In this document: positions 25,451-38,489 of the stretch, piece after piece
Position numbering within the stretch: the stretch's first letter is position 1
Layout of the letters: each line of letters begins with the position of its first letter
Source: Merluccius polli
Taxonomy: Eukaryota > Chordata > Actinopteri > Gadiformes > Merlucciidae
Length of the DNA: 64,000 nucleotides
Reading direction: 5' to 3'
NCBI GenBank assembly: GCA_030340625.1
Contig: JAOPHQ010002288.1
Coordinates: 62,001-126,000, forward strand
The notes under the pieces: model-generated
What the model saw: only the letters and a program-made list of their open reading frames with translations
The model's database searches: none
What the model was told of the DNA's origin: nothing
Program-made: the position numbers and the translations under genes

Positions 25451-26870
25451 CCTCAATTCCCTTTGTCTATTTTTTGATTATATTAATATAGAACAATAGC
25501 CGATGGATTGTCAAGCAGAAGAGCAATCAAATGCTAACATATTTACATGTTTATGCTATCACAGCATTTGGACACAGTGCATGTCACCCAAACCTAAAAC
25601 AATTCTAATGACACATTTTTCTCCTTCCTAAAGTGAATGGAAAATGGCCTGCCAAAACCACAATATGCAGATAAATAACACAATGAAAAAAACATGTAAT
25701 TATAAATATGATGTGTCATTTATGAAATATTCTCCCAATATATTATTCAATGTCATTTATACGTATGTCAACAGTGGTGGCTAAATTATTATGCCTTTTA
25801 ATTGTTTTTATTATTATTTTGTAGAAGGCAGGCATCTCCATACATCATTGGATCATTGGAAGCGATTAGAGAGGTGATCCTGTATTATATGATACCACAC
25901 GTTTATCAGGTTATATGTGAGGTATGTTGAAATATCCAACAAGAACATTATGATGGAAATCAAGAACCAGGCCACCCAGGTCTGGTGTGTTATCCTTGGA
26001 AGGGATTCTGAATACTGACCATGAACACTTTCTGAACCCGCTTCGAATTTTTTACACCCACATGATGCAGTGGGTGCAAAGAAAACCTGGGAACCACAGT
26101 GGATGGTATTCCAAAAAGGTTGTTCTAGGTTATTCTAATCTTACGTCTCTTATTTTGTAATTGTAATCCTCTTACTTAGAGCTTCTTATCTACAGTTTGG
26201 GATTTCTTTATCCAAAAAAGACCAAGAGGAACTTGAGCTTGTAAGAACCAAGACAAAAAACAGAGATATATATAACGGGGATAGAAAAACTATCAGACCA
26301 AAGGACTTAGCTGCAATAACTCAGGGAAGACCTCAAGGTTTTTTTTATTAGGGACAGATGCTCAGTTTCAGTTAAGCCCTTGTTGGAGCTGTCTTTGGCC
26401 ACCTTGCTGATAAACAACTTGCCTGCGTGATTAATCTTTTGTGCTCCCAAGGGCAACAGAGAGAAAAAAGAGGAATCATAAGAATTTTAAGATTTAGATC
26501 CCCCAAAAGTTAAAAGATTAAAAAAACAAAGCTATTTTCAGTTTGTCCCTGATTAACTTTCCCCATATGATGTATCTGTTTGTGTCTGCTTCTCTCTGTC
26601 GCTGTGGTGAAGATGGGTCATATCTTGTACAAGGTGTCAAATAAGTGCATGTATCTTACAAAAAAACCTGAAAACCCCTATCTGTCCACTAATGACATAC
26701 AATGCAATCACAATGCTAACACAATGCAAGCATAGAGAAGACTCCTGTGGTCTGTTTACAGCACATGCAACTTTCTCTAATTATTTTATTTAAGATCCAA
26801 AAGATCCAGACAATCTATGATCATGTTTTTCCAGGCCAAGGGAAGACACAGTGCACCTTGTGGTTTTAAG

Positions 26871-26907
<37 letters not shown>

Positions 26908-27146
26908 GGATTAAGTGAGCCTAAACCTTGGGATGTGTCTAAAACAACAGTATGTCTGGTCTTCTGCTCCAGGGCAAGAGTAAAAACCTGTCATTTAAAG
27001 AGAAGTGCATGACCACTGCCAAAAACACCAGATTTAATTCTAATTCATCATCTATTTTTTTGTTGTTGCCTTTTTTTAAATAGTTTATATTCATTTAACC
27101 ATCTACCTGCCTGCTCACTTAATTACCTATCTGCTTGCATGTGGCC

Positions 27147-27622
27147 TGCCTGCCTGCTTAACCAACCTGTCTGCCTGCTTAACCAACCTGTCTACCTGCT
27201 TAACCAACCTGTCTGCCTGCTTAACCAACCAGTCTGCCTGCTTAACCAACCTGTCTACCTGCTTAACCAACCTGTCTACCTGCTTAACCAACCTGTCTGC
27301 CTGCTTAACCAACCTGTCTACCTGCTTAACCAACCTGTCTACCTGCTTAACCAACCTGTCTGCCTGCTTAACCAACCTGTCTACCTGCTTAACCAACCAG
27401 TCTGCCTGCTTAACCAACCTGTCTACCTGCTTAACCAACCTGTCTGCCTGCTTAACCAACCTGTCTGCCTGCTTAACCAACCAGTCTGCCTGCTTAACCA
27501 ACCTGTCTACCTGCTTAACCAACTTGTATGCCTGCTTAACCAACCTGTCTACCTGCTTAACCAACTTGTATGCCTGCTTAACCAACCAGTCTACCTGCTT
27601 AACCAACCTGTCTGCCTGCTAT
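27147..27622. repeat. 21-bp minisatellite, ~23 copies
   Basis: Copies of CTGCTTAACCAACCTGTCT plus (A/G)C in head-to-tail order, with variant positions (CCTGTC, CCAGTC, CTTGTA). The 21-bp period keeps both strands open and generates 7-residue repeats (VCLLNQP on plus, LVKQVDR on minus). There is no start context or conserved flank, so I treat it as non-coding. Confidence 0.95.
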
Positions 27623-28039
27623 ATCACCTGGATCATCAAGGTACTGCATTTTATTAAAGGAATATGTTTAACAAATTAGCCACCACAGCTTTGGAGATAA
27701 AGAACATCATGACAGCATATTATTAATTTATGCTATCTGCTGTCCAGCAGTGAAAACAAGATGATAAACATGCCAGTGGTTCAACTAACTAGACTATTGT
27801 AAAATGATGAATTGTACATTAATGCATCACACAATATTCAGATTCCACTCGATTTCAAGTTGTGGAAATGATATTGTATATTATAGAAACAAGAGCATCC
27901 ACACAAACACAGACAGTAATGTCAGGACAAATAATAAAAACATTTGGGACAGATGCATCTAGAGACATCCAGATGGAGAAAACTCCACAGACATGTTTTC
28001 TTCTTCCTGATTTATTTGGAAAACTTTGGCTGACACATG

Positions 28040-28085
<46 letters not shown>

Positions 28086-28907
28086 GTGTTGTATAGCCTA
28101 GAATGTGCATGACCTTGATGATGCCACTTAAACTTTGAGAGAAGTAAATGTCTTTCTCTTATAATGTAGAGGCTACAATGAAAGCACAGGAATTGTGGTG
28201 GCGCTGTTTGTTTCAGTTGATGTCGGGTGTCGCATTGTGTCAACACAACTGTTGCGGTATATCATAAATGCTGGTTGAAAATGCACGAAAACTATCGGCA
28301 CATCTTTGTATCACACACACAATGTCCGTCTTTACATGTATCCCGAGTCACATGAATATGAGAATCTGTATGACAGTAAGTTGGCGAAACACTGAAATCA
28401 ACACTGATTGTTTTAACACAAGCGGTTGATGGCTTTCAGCTCGGGGGACAGCCATCCATGATCTGCTGAATGTTACATTCTCTGTTCCTCTCTGTTTATT
28501 TCCTCAGCTACACCATGACGCCAAATATTTGGCCTTGTTCCCCAGAGAAGGGGTTTGAATGTGGGCCCCCCTAGATTACAGAGCCCCCCAAACAAGCAAA
28601 CAAAGCCCTTCAGAGCGCTGGTTCACGGTTGACGGCGCTCGCTCACTTAATCGATCTTGACAGGAAGAGCTAAACAATTGTCTGGCTTGCAAGACATATA
28701 CTCCCCTTGACTCAGTACGATTGTGTGGAAACCTTCATCCATCTTTGACCACAGTCATGGTTTCCGTAACCGTCTTGTTGTGACACACACCCATTCTCGG
28801 AAAGCAGAGTGCTGAAATCTGATCATCAAACCCAATGACATGTAACACACAATTGGCAACTTTAGCATAAATAAGCATTTCTAATTTTAGCATTTACATT
28901 GTTTAGC

Positions 28908-28908
<1 letters not shown>

Positions 28909-28979
<71 letters not shown>
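28909..28979. repeat. (AT)n microsatellite
   Basis: About 70 bp of pure AT. Confidence 0.95.
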
Positions 28980-28981
<2 letters not shown>

Positions 28982-29343
28982 ACGGGATCCAATCAGTGAC
29001 TCATTCTTGCCGTTCCTATGGCCTTTCATGAAGAATATCATTCAATGGAACATAAGGAAGCCTCGCAAGCCATGCATAACGATTACGTAAATCCACTCGA
29101 GATGAAGCCCCCTAAACATAAATACCCACAAGTAACCTAATTACAGAGGACAAAGGAATGGACACATTGTGAACAGCTCTGTCTCTTCCAACATCACATG
29201 CATGCAGTCTTTTCATATGAAATATTAATTTGTGTCAAATAAACACACATGTTTTATCTTTTGAATGTATTCTCTTCTCTCTAGTAGATGTTGTAAAACT
29301 GATCCAAGAGCTTATACTAGTGTTGTGCATCATAGCTGTGAGG

Positions 29344-29344
<1 letters not shown>

Positions 29345-29417
<73 letters not shown>
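29345..29417. repeat. (GA)n microsatellite
   Basis: About 70 bp of pure GA. Confidence 0.95.
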
Positions 29418-29418
<1 letters not shown>

Positions 29419-30436
29419 AAGATGACGTAAACAAAGCTTTTGAGGGAATGTTATTGTGTGTTTAACAGCAATACAAGCTGAGAGGGCTGAGCTTTATTAG
29501 AGTGAGTTAAGTAGAGAAGTGTGTTTGCCTGGAGGTGGGAAGAAAGACTCAGTTTGTTGAAGTTTCTTCTCTAAGAGGATCTGAGCATTTGGATGGAGCA
29601 GACCCTGTCCTTCTATGGACTCCTGGTTGCCTGAGTGAGTCTGAAGTCCTGACAGGATGGATTAAAACAAAAACACAAGCATGGACACTATTTAATTGGG
29701 AAGTGCGATCAAAAAATCTCAGCTTAACTTTGAGTTGAGTTGATACAAATTGCAATCAAATATTTCTTGCCATTCTGGGCCCAGTATGAAACCTTTCATA
29801 ACATACAATCAGAATAACTTGACTTGGAATGCAGTGTAATGAATGCATTAGTAGAATCATATTGTATTGTATTGATTATATTCACATTGAAGTTTGTGTG
29901 AAGGGTGTTAGATGCTGGGACTTATTTTCTTTCCCTAACAACTTTGGGAATTTTTGGTTTTATATACAAGTTTTAATATTATTTACAAACGTATTTTTCC
30001 AATGACCTATATTGGTGGTGAGTAAATCCGATGGTCTATCCCCCTTCCATTATGTGAGCACGCTGTCTCAGAGGACTTGTCATGTAGGATACAATATGAA
30101 ATGGATTGCGCAGGATTAGCAATAAATCACCCCCACAGGCACTCCCTGTTTCTGTCAGGCTCTTTCCAAGAGATGAAGACAAACACCTTTGAAATGAAGA
30201 GCTACAGAAGCTATTGCTCCAGCAGGTATGGAAACTATCCCCAACTTGTTTGACCTCTCATTCTAGGAAAAACATCTTCGCTAACAGTAACTCTTAACTT
30301 CACGTTTATGTAACCACCATTAATTATGAGGGCACTCACTAGAAGTTAAGTCCACAGATGAGATACAGTACATCCATCACTATAAATGTTCAGGGTCACC
30401 TAGCTAAAGAGAAAACAGTATACATGTGTTAAAGCG

Positions 30437-30508
30437 AGGAATGCTTTCCAAAGCTTGTGGAATAGAGCTAGAATAGGTTGTATTCCACAAGCTTTGGAAA
30501 TCATTCCT
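30437..30508. repeat. 28-bp inverted repeat (hairpin) with 16-nt loop
   Basis: The left arm 30437-30464 (core CTTTCCAAAGCTTGTGGAAT) and right arm 30481-30508 are reverse complements with a single mismatch. It could be a foldback element or the terminal part of a degraded transposon. Confidence 0.85.
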
Positions 30509-30649
30509 TGAATTCATGAGACTAGTGGACATGTGGATAGTGTCAATGGGATGGGAAGAGGTGGGTCTTGAGTGAGCTATAGAGTGACGCTTAAAAGTTG
30601 GTTGCACCCTAGTTGCGTGCTTGCTTTGGCACTTAGACAGCTGCATTCT

Positions 30650-30912
30650 GAATCCTGTGCAGAGGTATAATGGTACTAGCCCAGGCAGTAAAGCAGCAGT
30701 CCAGAGGTATAGTGGTGCTATATTCTGGTAGCCCAGGCAGTATAGCAGTAGTCCAGAGGTATAGTGGTGCTATATTCTGGTAGCCCAGGCAGTATAGCAG
30801 TAGTCCAGAGGTATAATGGTGATATACGCTGGCAGCCCAGACAGTAAAGCAGCAGTCCAGAGGTATAGTGGTGATATATGCTGGCAGCCCAGGCAGTAAA
30901 GCAGCAGTCTGG
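30650..30912. repeat. 52-bp minisatellite
   Basis: Roughly five copies. Each has AGCCCAGGCAGTA at 30677, 30729, 30781, 30833 and 30885, followed by AGCAG(C/T)AGTCCAGAGGTAT and a GGTG(C/A)TATA segment. Confidence 0.93.
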
Positions 30913-31335
30913 CCATGAGATGACCAGAGCCGGGACCAAGAGTTTGCTGTCAGACACCACCTGATCTTCCCGATGTTGTACAGAGTGGATCTGCATATCT
31001 GTGAGGGATCGAAATGGAATGACACAGCTACACCCAAATTGAGTGGATTTATCAATCCAAATAACATATTTTCCTGAGGGACAATCAATGAAATGTATAA
31101 AACGTAATAAATTAATAAGGTCAATGTTTTGATGTTAATGACAGGAGAGCTTCACACAATGAGACACAATTAAGACAAGGCCAAAAGAACCACCAGTACT
31201 ACCAACACAAACATTTATACTGGTTTGGACAGATCTCTCTCTAGGAAGGGCGTCTAAAAATCCAACAATGATGGTTCATGTTGTTAGAGGCCGCCAATAT
31301 GACAATCATCATAATCATTAATATGAGCTCATTCT

Positions 31336-31675
31336 TTAAAGCTGTTGTAAGTCAGATTTGAGAGTTGTAAAGAGATAGCAGAAGAGAGCAAGATTTTGAA
31401 ACTGAACAACCCCAAAAAAAGTCCCCTCCCTCCTTCCCTCCCTACGTTTCTCTGTGTTGCATTCACACACCTGTGATTGACAGGGAAGATGGATTCCCCG
31501 AACTAATCAACGAAGAGATGTCCTGATTGGTCAGAAAAGTAAATAACATACAGAGGCAGGCACAGTCAACTCAAAACGGATATTCTCAGAGCATTTCACT
31601 CACTAATCACTGACAGATGGCTATGGCAATTTCTAACAAATTATAGCTCTTAAATTTTACCTACAGCACCTTTAA
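31336..31675. mobile_element. TTAA-flanked MITE, ~340 bp
   Basis: Both ends carry TTAA. The right end reads ACCTACAGCACCTTTAA, the inverse of TTAAAGGTGCTGTAGGT at the start of the related copy at 34006. The interior is shared with that copy (AGCAAGATTTTGAAA, AACAACCCCA, CACTCACTAA). The TTAA target is characteristic of piggyBac/Kolobok-type elements. Non-coding. Confidence 0.75.
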
Positions 31676-34005
31676 TTTGTAGCTAATGAACTGGGGCTGA
31701 TTGTGATCAACATAAGAACGGTGGAGCTTTTGCAGTGTTCCCATACAGCGGTCACATTGCTGCCCAATGCTGTAGCACTGTGAGCTTATGCCAAAACAAA
31801 TGTCACTCTGTCTGGGCAGTCAAACCCTGTCCCTGTGGCATTCCATCCACAGCATGGGATTCATTTAAAACCCTGTACTATGACTACTTGGTCATTAAGG
31901 AGCAGGAGGGGTTGGGCATCTTGATCAAGGATGTATACATGTAGACTTTGGGGGATGAATGGGGGGGTCGAATCTAGTACCGTTTGGTTGGGAGTCGAAC
32001 ACCCAAACCACAACACTACCCCTCAGAGTTGGTATGGGTTGATAAATACTGTGTGAGTAGACTTATTCCAGGGGTTCTTAAATCGTTCTCCCCTTTTGTC
32101 CCTTTTTCCAGTGTATTCCAGGCCCATACAAGCGCTTGTATACATTATAATTAGCTTATTGAAAGCTCATTATGAAGGTTGGAGAATTATGATCAATGTT
32201 TGTTATTGATTAACGTGTTTATGTTTATCTTTTGTAATTATGTTTTATTGTCGTATGAACAGCGTTCATTGTAAAGGAATGTTTTTCTAGCTGTATCTGG
32301 TTTAATTTGACATGTACTGCTTTTTGTCAAGACAGCCATCCAAAACGATGATGATGGTGTGTAAAATATAACCCATACTGTATTTTATACTACTCACTAA
32401 TTATGATGGTGGGAGGATTGCTTTATTTGTCTTATGAGTAAAAGGTTATACATCAAATCAGACGTATGTAGACAACCAAAGTTTGAGGGAGAGCTGAAGA
32501 AACCATAAATTATCTTCTCGCAGTGGTGGTTGGACATTGACGTACATGCTACCCAACCATCTCACCAATGCTGGTGTTACTGTGATTAGTAAACAGTGAG
32601 AGCAGGACATGAGACTGCTGACATGAATATTAAGGCTTTCCAGCAGGCCTGCTGACTCATGCCAACAGTAGATGAACCAGATGTTGTCTACGTCTAACAG
32701 CAGCTTCTGTCCGTCCGTCTGTCTGATTAGCCGAAGTCACTGTGGCCCATGTTGCTGCTGTGACGAGTTGAGAGGTTCAGGATTCTGTTTCTCATCAAAT
32801 GTTGTTATTGTGTTTTAGAGTGATGGATCTTCAAACAGATGAAAGAAAAGCTGAAAAGTGGAACATGTAATCCCTTCATTCAAAACTTGACATGTATGAT
32901 ATTTGAATTCTGGAGTTGATATCAGTTTGTGGACACGTAGCACGTTATGAGTTCAGAAAACCATTCCAGCTGCTTGAAAAATGTGCAAGTGATTGAATTT
33001 CAGTGTCATGGATCTTCGCCATATTTCTGATAATAATTGTAATCAAACCAATTCTCTCAAAATGTCTTGTTCAAAAATCTAGCATGAAAATATATTGTTA
33101 AGGAATAACTTTCAAGGTATTTTACGTTAACATAACTCAATTATTGCTTATAGACATTTTCCCCTGCTACACTTCAAACAGGATTGGGGGCCAACGAGAA
33201 AAGCTGGGGGGACTCAGCCCACAGTGCAGTATGCTGCTACCACTACACACGTTTTCAAGCTAGTTTTTTGCAAGATTTGCAGGTCCATAGAGATTTCAAA
33301 TATCGCTTTCTATGTTTCCTGTTCCTTGGGTTAGTTAAATGATATCCCTGATAGCCCTTTATTTCACATTCTGAAAGAATGAGTTATGTATAAATTCCAT
33401 ATCAACTATCATATATTTGGACAAGGGCAAATATACTAAACAAAAGAACACATTAAAACTAATGGGTAAACAACTAATGGTTATGTTTCACCACAAAGTA
33501 AGTCTTTCTTAATGCAATGTCTTTTACTCGAATGTCATCATTCAACATCTGTAATGGTCTTCTTTCCTTTTCCATTACCCTCTAGAAATAATGGCTTTCC
33601 TAGAAAATAAACATTTTTCTCATCCATCATGGCAGTTTTGGTTCTTCTGCAGACTTTTTCCTGGCTGAAATTGTTCTGAATTTGTGCGATCTATCATTCA
33701 CTTTTTTAAATTAATGCGTCTTTCCATGATCGTCTCCTGATAAAATATTTGGGAACCTTGGATTACCTGTTACCTACCTCTTAATGCCAAAAGAAATGAT
33801 AGCGATAAAACGGATTATGTACCATTACCACTACAACTAGGGCACTTTGTTTGACTAAAACTTTTGATTCTACAGCAAAGTTTCTAAATCTATTAACTAA
33901 ACAAAAACAACATATGTGCATTCAGAGGCTTTCATACCAAACCCCCTTAGCTGGGGGAATTAAATTGTTATCTTCTATTCATATCTAAAGCCATGTTCAC
34001 CTTTG
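31676..34005. other. Intergenic sequence without recognised features
   Basis: AT-rich, apparently unique sequence between two TTAA MITEs. I see no coding, RNA or repeat signal strong enough to call. Confidence 0.5.
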
Positions 34006-34334
34006 TTAAAGGTGCTGTAGGTTTGTAAAGAGAGAGGGCAGAAGAGAGCAAGATTTTGAAAATAAACAACCCCAGAAAATGTCCCCTCCCTGTCTGCTCC
34101 CTCCCTCCCTGTTTGATATGCCATTGAGAAGTGTTGCATTCATGCACTTGTAATTGACAGGCAAGATGGACTCCCCAAACCAATCAAAGAAGAGATTCTC
34201 TGATTGGTCAGAAATTAGCAGGGCGCAGTCTGTCAACTGGAGCAGATATTTCAAAGGACATTTCACTCACTAACAGAGAGTTGACAGGTGGCTATGGCAT
34301 TTCTAACAAATTACACTAAGACAATAGCTCTTAA
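34006..34334. mobile_element. TTAA-flanked MITE, second copy, right end eroded
   Basis: It starts TTAAAGGTGCTGTAGGT and aligns with 31336-31675 in the same orientation along nearly its whole length. The right terminal repeat is missing; homology stops near TAGCTCTTAA at about 34325-34334. Confidence 0.7.
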
Positions 34335-35700
34335 AATAATAAACCATTTTGATCTAAGATGATGATATTTAAAATACAACATTTCATCATAACTGAAACA
34401 GACAATGTCAAATGTAAAAATATATTTTGAAAGCACCAACATTTGAATGTATCGTTCCAGGCAGGGAGTGTTACAACCACCGTGTATTAGATTAGCTTCA
34501 GTGGGAGTTTTCCTGGTGTGTCTGGTCCAGTCATCAAGTTACCATCCTGCTTGGCACTTGAAAGTGTTGAAAGAAGGTGGGTAGGTGCTGCGGGCACGCC
34601 GTCTACTGTGCCTGCATAGGAACATCATTGTCTGTTGTACGCTGTGACTAGTGAGATGCTGACGAACACATTTTCTTAGACAGTTTCTTAGTAGAGTTAT
34701 TGTTTTTTAGGCATGACAGACTAATCTTCAATTATAGCTAGCGCATAGCTGTTTGTCGTTATATTGTCGTATATATTGCATCTTTATCATTCATTTATGT
34801 ACATCCCATGATGATCCATTCACTATATAAAACTGCAAACAAGCCAAGAAGCCAGAAACTATGCATGTTTTATCTTATATGGATATGAAAATAAAACATA
34901 AGACAAAAAGACCATCAATTTTAAACCATGCCACGTATGCTGCCCAGCTGTATTTCCAAAGAGAACAAGATGACTTTGGGTTGCCATCATTATCAGCACA
35001 ACTATATGCCAATAACTCCAACTAGCAGATTGCCTCTATAACACTGGTATAAATCAACATGTCACATGAAAATAAAAATAAAAATCCTCTGCATGTTTTG
35101 TGTAAACCAGAACCTATTTTTATTCTTTTTTTTTTTACTTGGAATGGAAAAACCCTATGCTGTGTGTGGACCTTCTGGTTAGCGGTGTATACGTAGACTG
35201 AGACGCGGAGGAGTGTTTGTTCCACTAGAGCGTGTCTATGTAATCAGGTGGTCTGAGTGCTCACTAACCATGATTGCCAAAAAAAGTCTCTAGCCCAAGT
35301 CATTTGACTCTTACCCTAACGCCCAATGTTACATGACATACATATAGCACGAGTGGCAACCGACAGATGGGTGTGTTTGCTATTATGTCAAAGTGTTTGT
35401 GTGTGTGATGGTGAGAAAATGCTTATTTAACTGGCCTTTGTCCACGACTTTCAGACAATTGCAGTCTACAACTTATTGAAAGTAAATATTCTTGGCATTA
35501 AATTTAACATTGTGGATGCTGAACAAATATGGATATAAAGAGGAACTTCAATACACAATAGTCATAAACACAGCAGCTCCTGCTTTCAAAAGTCACTGTT
35601 TGAATATACTCCTACTTGCACTGAGTTAACCTGGACAAACAAACATCCAGACCTCTCCATGGAGCAGCAGCAGCTCTACTTTCACACTTTGTATCTGCTA
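34335..35700. other. Intergenic sequence without recognised features
   Basis: Unique-looking AT-rich sequence. Nothing is supported here. Confidence 0.5.
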
Positions 35701-35799
35701 TTATTCTTGTTCTTTCAGTCAAAACCCACAACTTGTTGACCATAGGTGAGGAAGGGAACACAGACAAACCTCTTTATCACTACCGTTCGCTACCGACCC

Positions 35800-36620
35800 C
35801 GCATCACTGCAGACACTTCCCCAAGATGTCTGCCAATCTCACGCTCCTGTTTAGCCTCACTTGTGTGGACAAGATCTTAAGATACTTCTCCAATCCTCCA
35901 CTTGGGAGAAACCCCTCCCCCCTCACCTGAAGAGGGCAAGCCATCATTTTTCTGGGAGAGAAAGATGGCCTCGACTTGGAGATGCTGATTTGCATACCGA
36001 CTGCTTCACAGTCCATTGCTGTAGAGAGCGTAGGGAGTGCTGGTGGTCACCCTGCGATGAGTCAAAAGGACAACATCATGTGTGAATAACACCATGTGTG
36101 AATCTGAGATGCCACCCTTTTCCACCACACAAGCTACCCTGCTACCTTGATATCCTGTCCATGAAGATCAGGAACAGGGGGGAGACAAAGTGCAGCCTCA
36201 TTGGAGTCCAACACTAAACGGACTAAAAATTTGGGTGGTGTTGCTCTTCTGCTCCTTAGGTGCCGAATGGTTCTCCAGAGGTCAACCCAAAGTCCTCCAT
36301 GGCCTCTCCAAAATCATGCTACCACACTGGAGCTGCTTCCACAACAATGGAGACCTTAAATAGGGCCCATTCAGACATGCACCTTTTCAGAGGTGCATAG
36401 AAAACAGTCACTGCACACTTGGGCCTACCAGGTCTGTTCTGACTGTCTGCTCCTCCTCTTCAACTGAGTGTCCACAACATATTGCCTCAGGTCTGAGGCT
36501 ATGGTTGATCATCAACCTTTGGCCCGAGATACTCTGGTACCAAGTACACTTATGCTCGACCTTGTGTTCGAACATAGTGCTATGGACAAACCATCACTAG
36601 CACAGAAGTTGGGTTCAGAA
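35800..36620 (-). pseudogene. Degenerate LINE fragment (endonuclease-end and RT-domain relics)
   Basis: On the minus strand, 36016-35804 translates to CEAVGMQISISKSRPSFSPR and then CPLQVRGEGFLP. This is the relic of a common fish LINE reverse-transcriptase segment following the FADD box (typical form CEAAGMRISTSKSE). Near 36600-36480 the minus strand gives KCTWYQSISGQRLMI, resembling the endonuclease-end KYTWYQDTLGQRSMIDF region. Stops and frameshifts break everything. Confidence 0.6.
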
Positions 36621-37214
36621 CAGGCAAACCATTCCTGCCAATCACCCTCATACCACGGCCGAATTCACTGTACTGCTATAGGGTGCATATGTAAAAACAA
36701 CTTCAGAACCAGAGGGATATTGAAGAGTCTATTGAAATCTGGGATTATATAGTTTGGCTCCCCAAATACCTGTCATAAAGAGAGCAACCTGGATCTTCTG
36801 TCTGCTAATGTAAAGCAATATTAAGACAGGAATCTTTCCTACAACTTAGAACAATAATCAAAATGATAATTTCTCCTTCCAAATCATTACTCTCGCTTCC
36901 AGCAAGTCTAAAATGCAGCTGCTATAATTTACGTAACAGACCTGCTGACCGCATATGACCTCACTGGCAGGGAAGGAGCCAAAGTTTGTAGGTCGATGTG
37001 ACATTTCCCAATAGCAGCTTTTGTAGTTTGAAACATAACTGAACTGATTTTTAATATCAACCGTGGTTATAAATGTATTCCACCCGCTCTACACCAAAAT
37101 GTACATGTCTGGAGGGATTGCAGGCACGCAGCCATTGGGGCAGGTAAAAAATGACGCCTTCCCCTGCAGCCGTACACATGTGTGTATGGGGCCAGGGAGG
37201 TTGGGGGGTTTTAC

Positions 37215-37310
37215 TGACCTAGTCTGCATTGCAATGTGGATCCAGAGAAGGCTTATGACAGTGTATCTGTAGGGGTATGGGACATCGGGCCGGCTGTTTA
37301 CAGCTGTCTG
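37215..37310 (+). pseudogene. Degenerate LINE reverse-transcriptase fragment
   Basis: The plus-strand translation DPEKAYDSVSVGVWD matches the RT motif-A region of fish LINEs (typical form DLEKAFDRVPRGVLW). It is short and in the opposite orientation to the fragment at 35800-36620. Confidence 0.5.
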
Positions 37311-37454
37311 ATTCCTCCTACTGTAGAGTTGTGTCTGCTCTGCATTACCTCAACAATACCGCTCAGAGGCGGTGAAGCACAAGTCTGTTCTATTGTCTCC
37401 CCTGCTAGTTTCAGACCGATGCAGTTCTCATTTTCCCGCCCTGTGCCCACGTGG

Positions 37455-37700
37455 TTTAAATAGCAAATGCACTTCTCGCTCCTCTGTGCGTCCATGGGCG
37501 TTTTGGTCTGGAAATGAGGCGTCTTCAGGCATATTGTTGGCGTATTGCTATCTTGAGGCAACTGGAAGCCATTGCACCATTGAGGAACAGAAACCTGGTG
37601 GAAAGTCAACGGCGTGGTGTCGCACCCTTCAACTGTTAGTTGAAGGGCGCATTAGTAATACGTGCCGATAGGCGGGTGCACGATGCTCGTACACGCTGCT
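37455..37700. mobile_element. Dispersed teleost repeat (possibly Harbinger-like)
   Basis: GCAAATGCACTTCTCGCTCC, GGGCGTTTTGGTCTGGAAAT and GGCGCATTAGTAATACGTGC are hallmarks I recognise from a very abundant fish non-autonomous element. Superfamily assignment is tentative and no ends are resolved. Confidence 0.45.
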
Positions 37701-38489
37701 TGTGACACACAGGGAGGCGCAGCAGTGCACAAATATGCAAACCATTAAACATTAAAAAAAAATTACAATGTGAAAGATTATAATTGTGTACATCATGATA
37801 TTTCTTAAAAAAAGACGTCATACATGTCCACAATCTACCCCTGCTCCTGCCAACTGGGTCCGGCCTGAGGATCTAAAGCCAGCGGAGCTGCATGACATTT
37901 ACACTTCATTTATAGAAGGACTTTATTGCAGGTGTGTAGTGATGTTCTTTGAGGAAGAAGGCCGCCGACACAGGATCGCTTTTAACTCACTTTATTTGTT
38001 TAGCTTTAGGTATATTATCTATGAAGCAAATGGAGAGGAATTGTAAAATTCACGCGTGGAGTGACCCTTAGCTGGGTATCTGTCTAGATACGCTGCCTGG
38101 GGGTTTCTGCCTTCACCCTGGATGTGTGGTTTGGTAGTACCTGGGCAGGCGTGGCCTCTATGACGCATAATATGCTCTGATTGGCTAGTGTTGAGCGCTC
38201 GCCCCCAGTGTATTATGTGTGCCGCCATCTGGTGGCCAGGTGCGGTTAATACAACTTATATATTTATTTATATTCCCTAGTGGCTATGTGTAGATATTAC
38301 AGCCTGTTGATACATATGTGCGGTTATACATTCGTCACAGGTGTTAGAACCCATTGGTTGAAATAAATCATTTTTGCCTGCGTGTTTTGTACACATTGTG
38401 CTGCTCGTTCCGTAGACGGTCTTCACTTCGCACAGATCCGTCTCCTCGCCTGAATGTCGTTCCTTCTTCCCACCTCGCAAATCCGCCGC

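Larger units (their letters stand above)
25451..30640. other. Distal crispld2-hnf4b intergenic region, part 1
   Basis: No gene is recognised. Besides the listed minisatellite and hairpin it contains microsatellites (GT)n at 26876-26904, (GT)n at 28043-28082, (AT)n at 28909-28979 and (GA)n at 29345-29417. The remainder looks unique and AT-rich. Confidence 0.6.

Noticed and set aside
27127..27657. ORFs of 159 and 172 codons with heptad repeats, and a possible CRISPR-like array
   Set aside because: Pure 21-bp tandem repeat with no unique spacers. The open frames follow from a period divisible by three.
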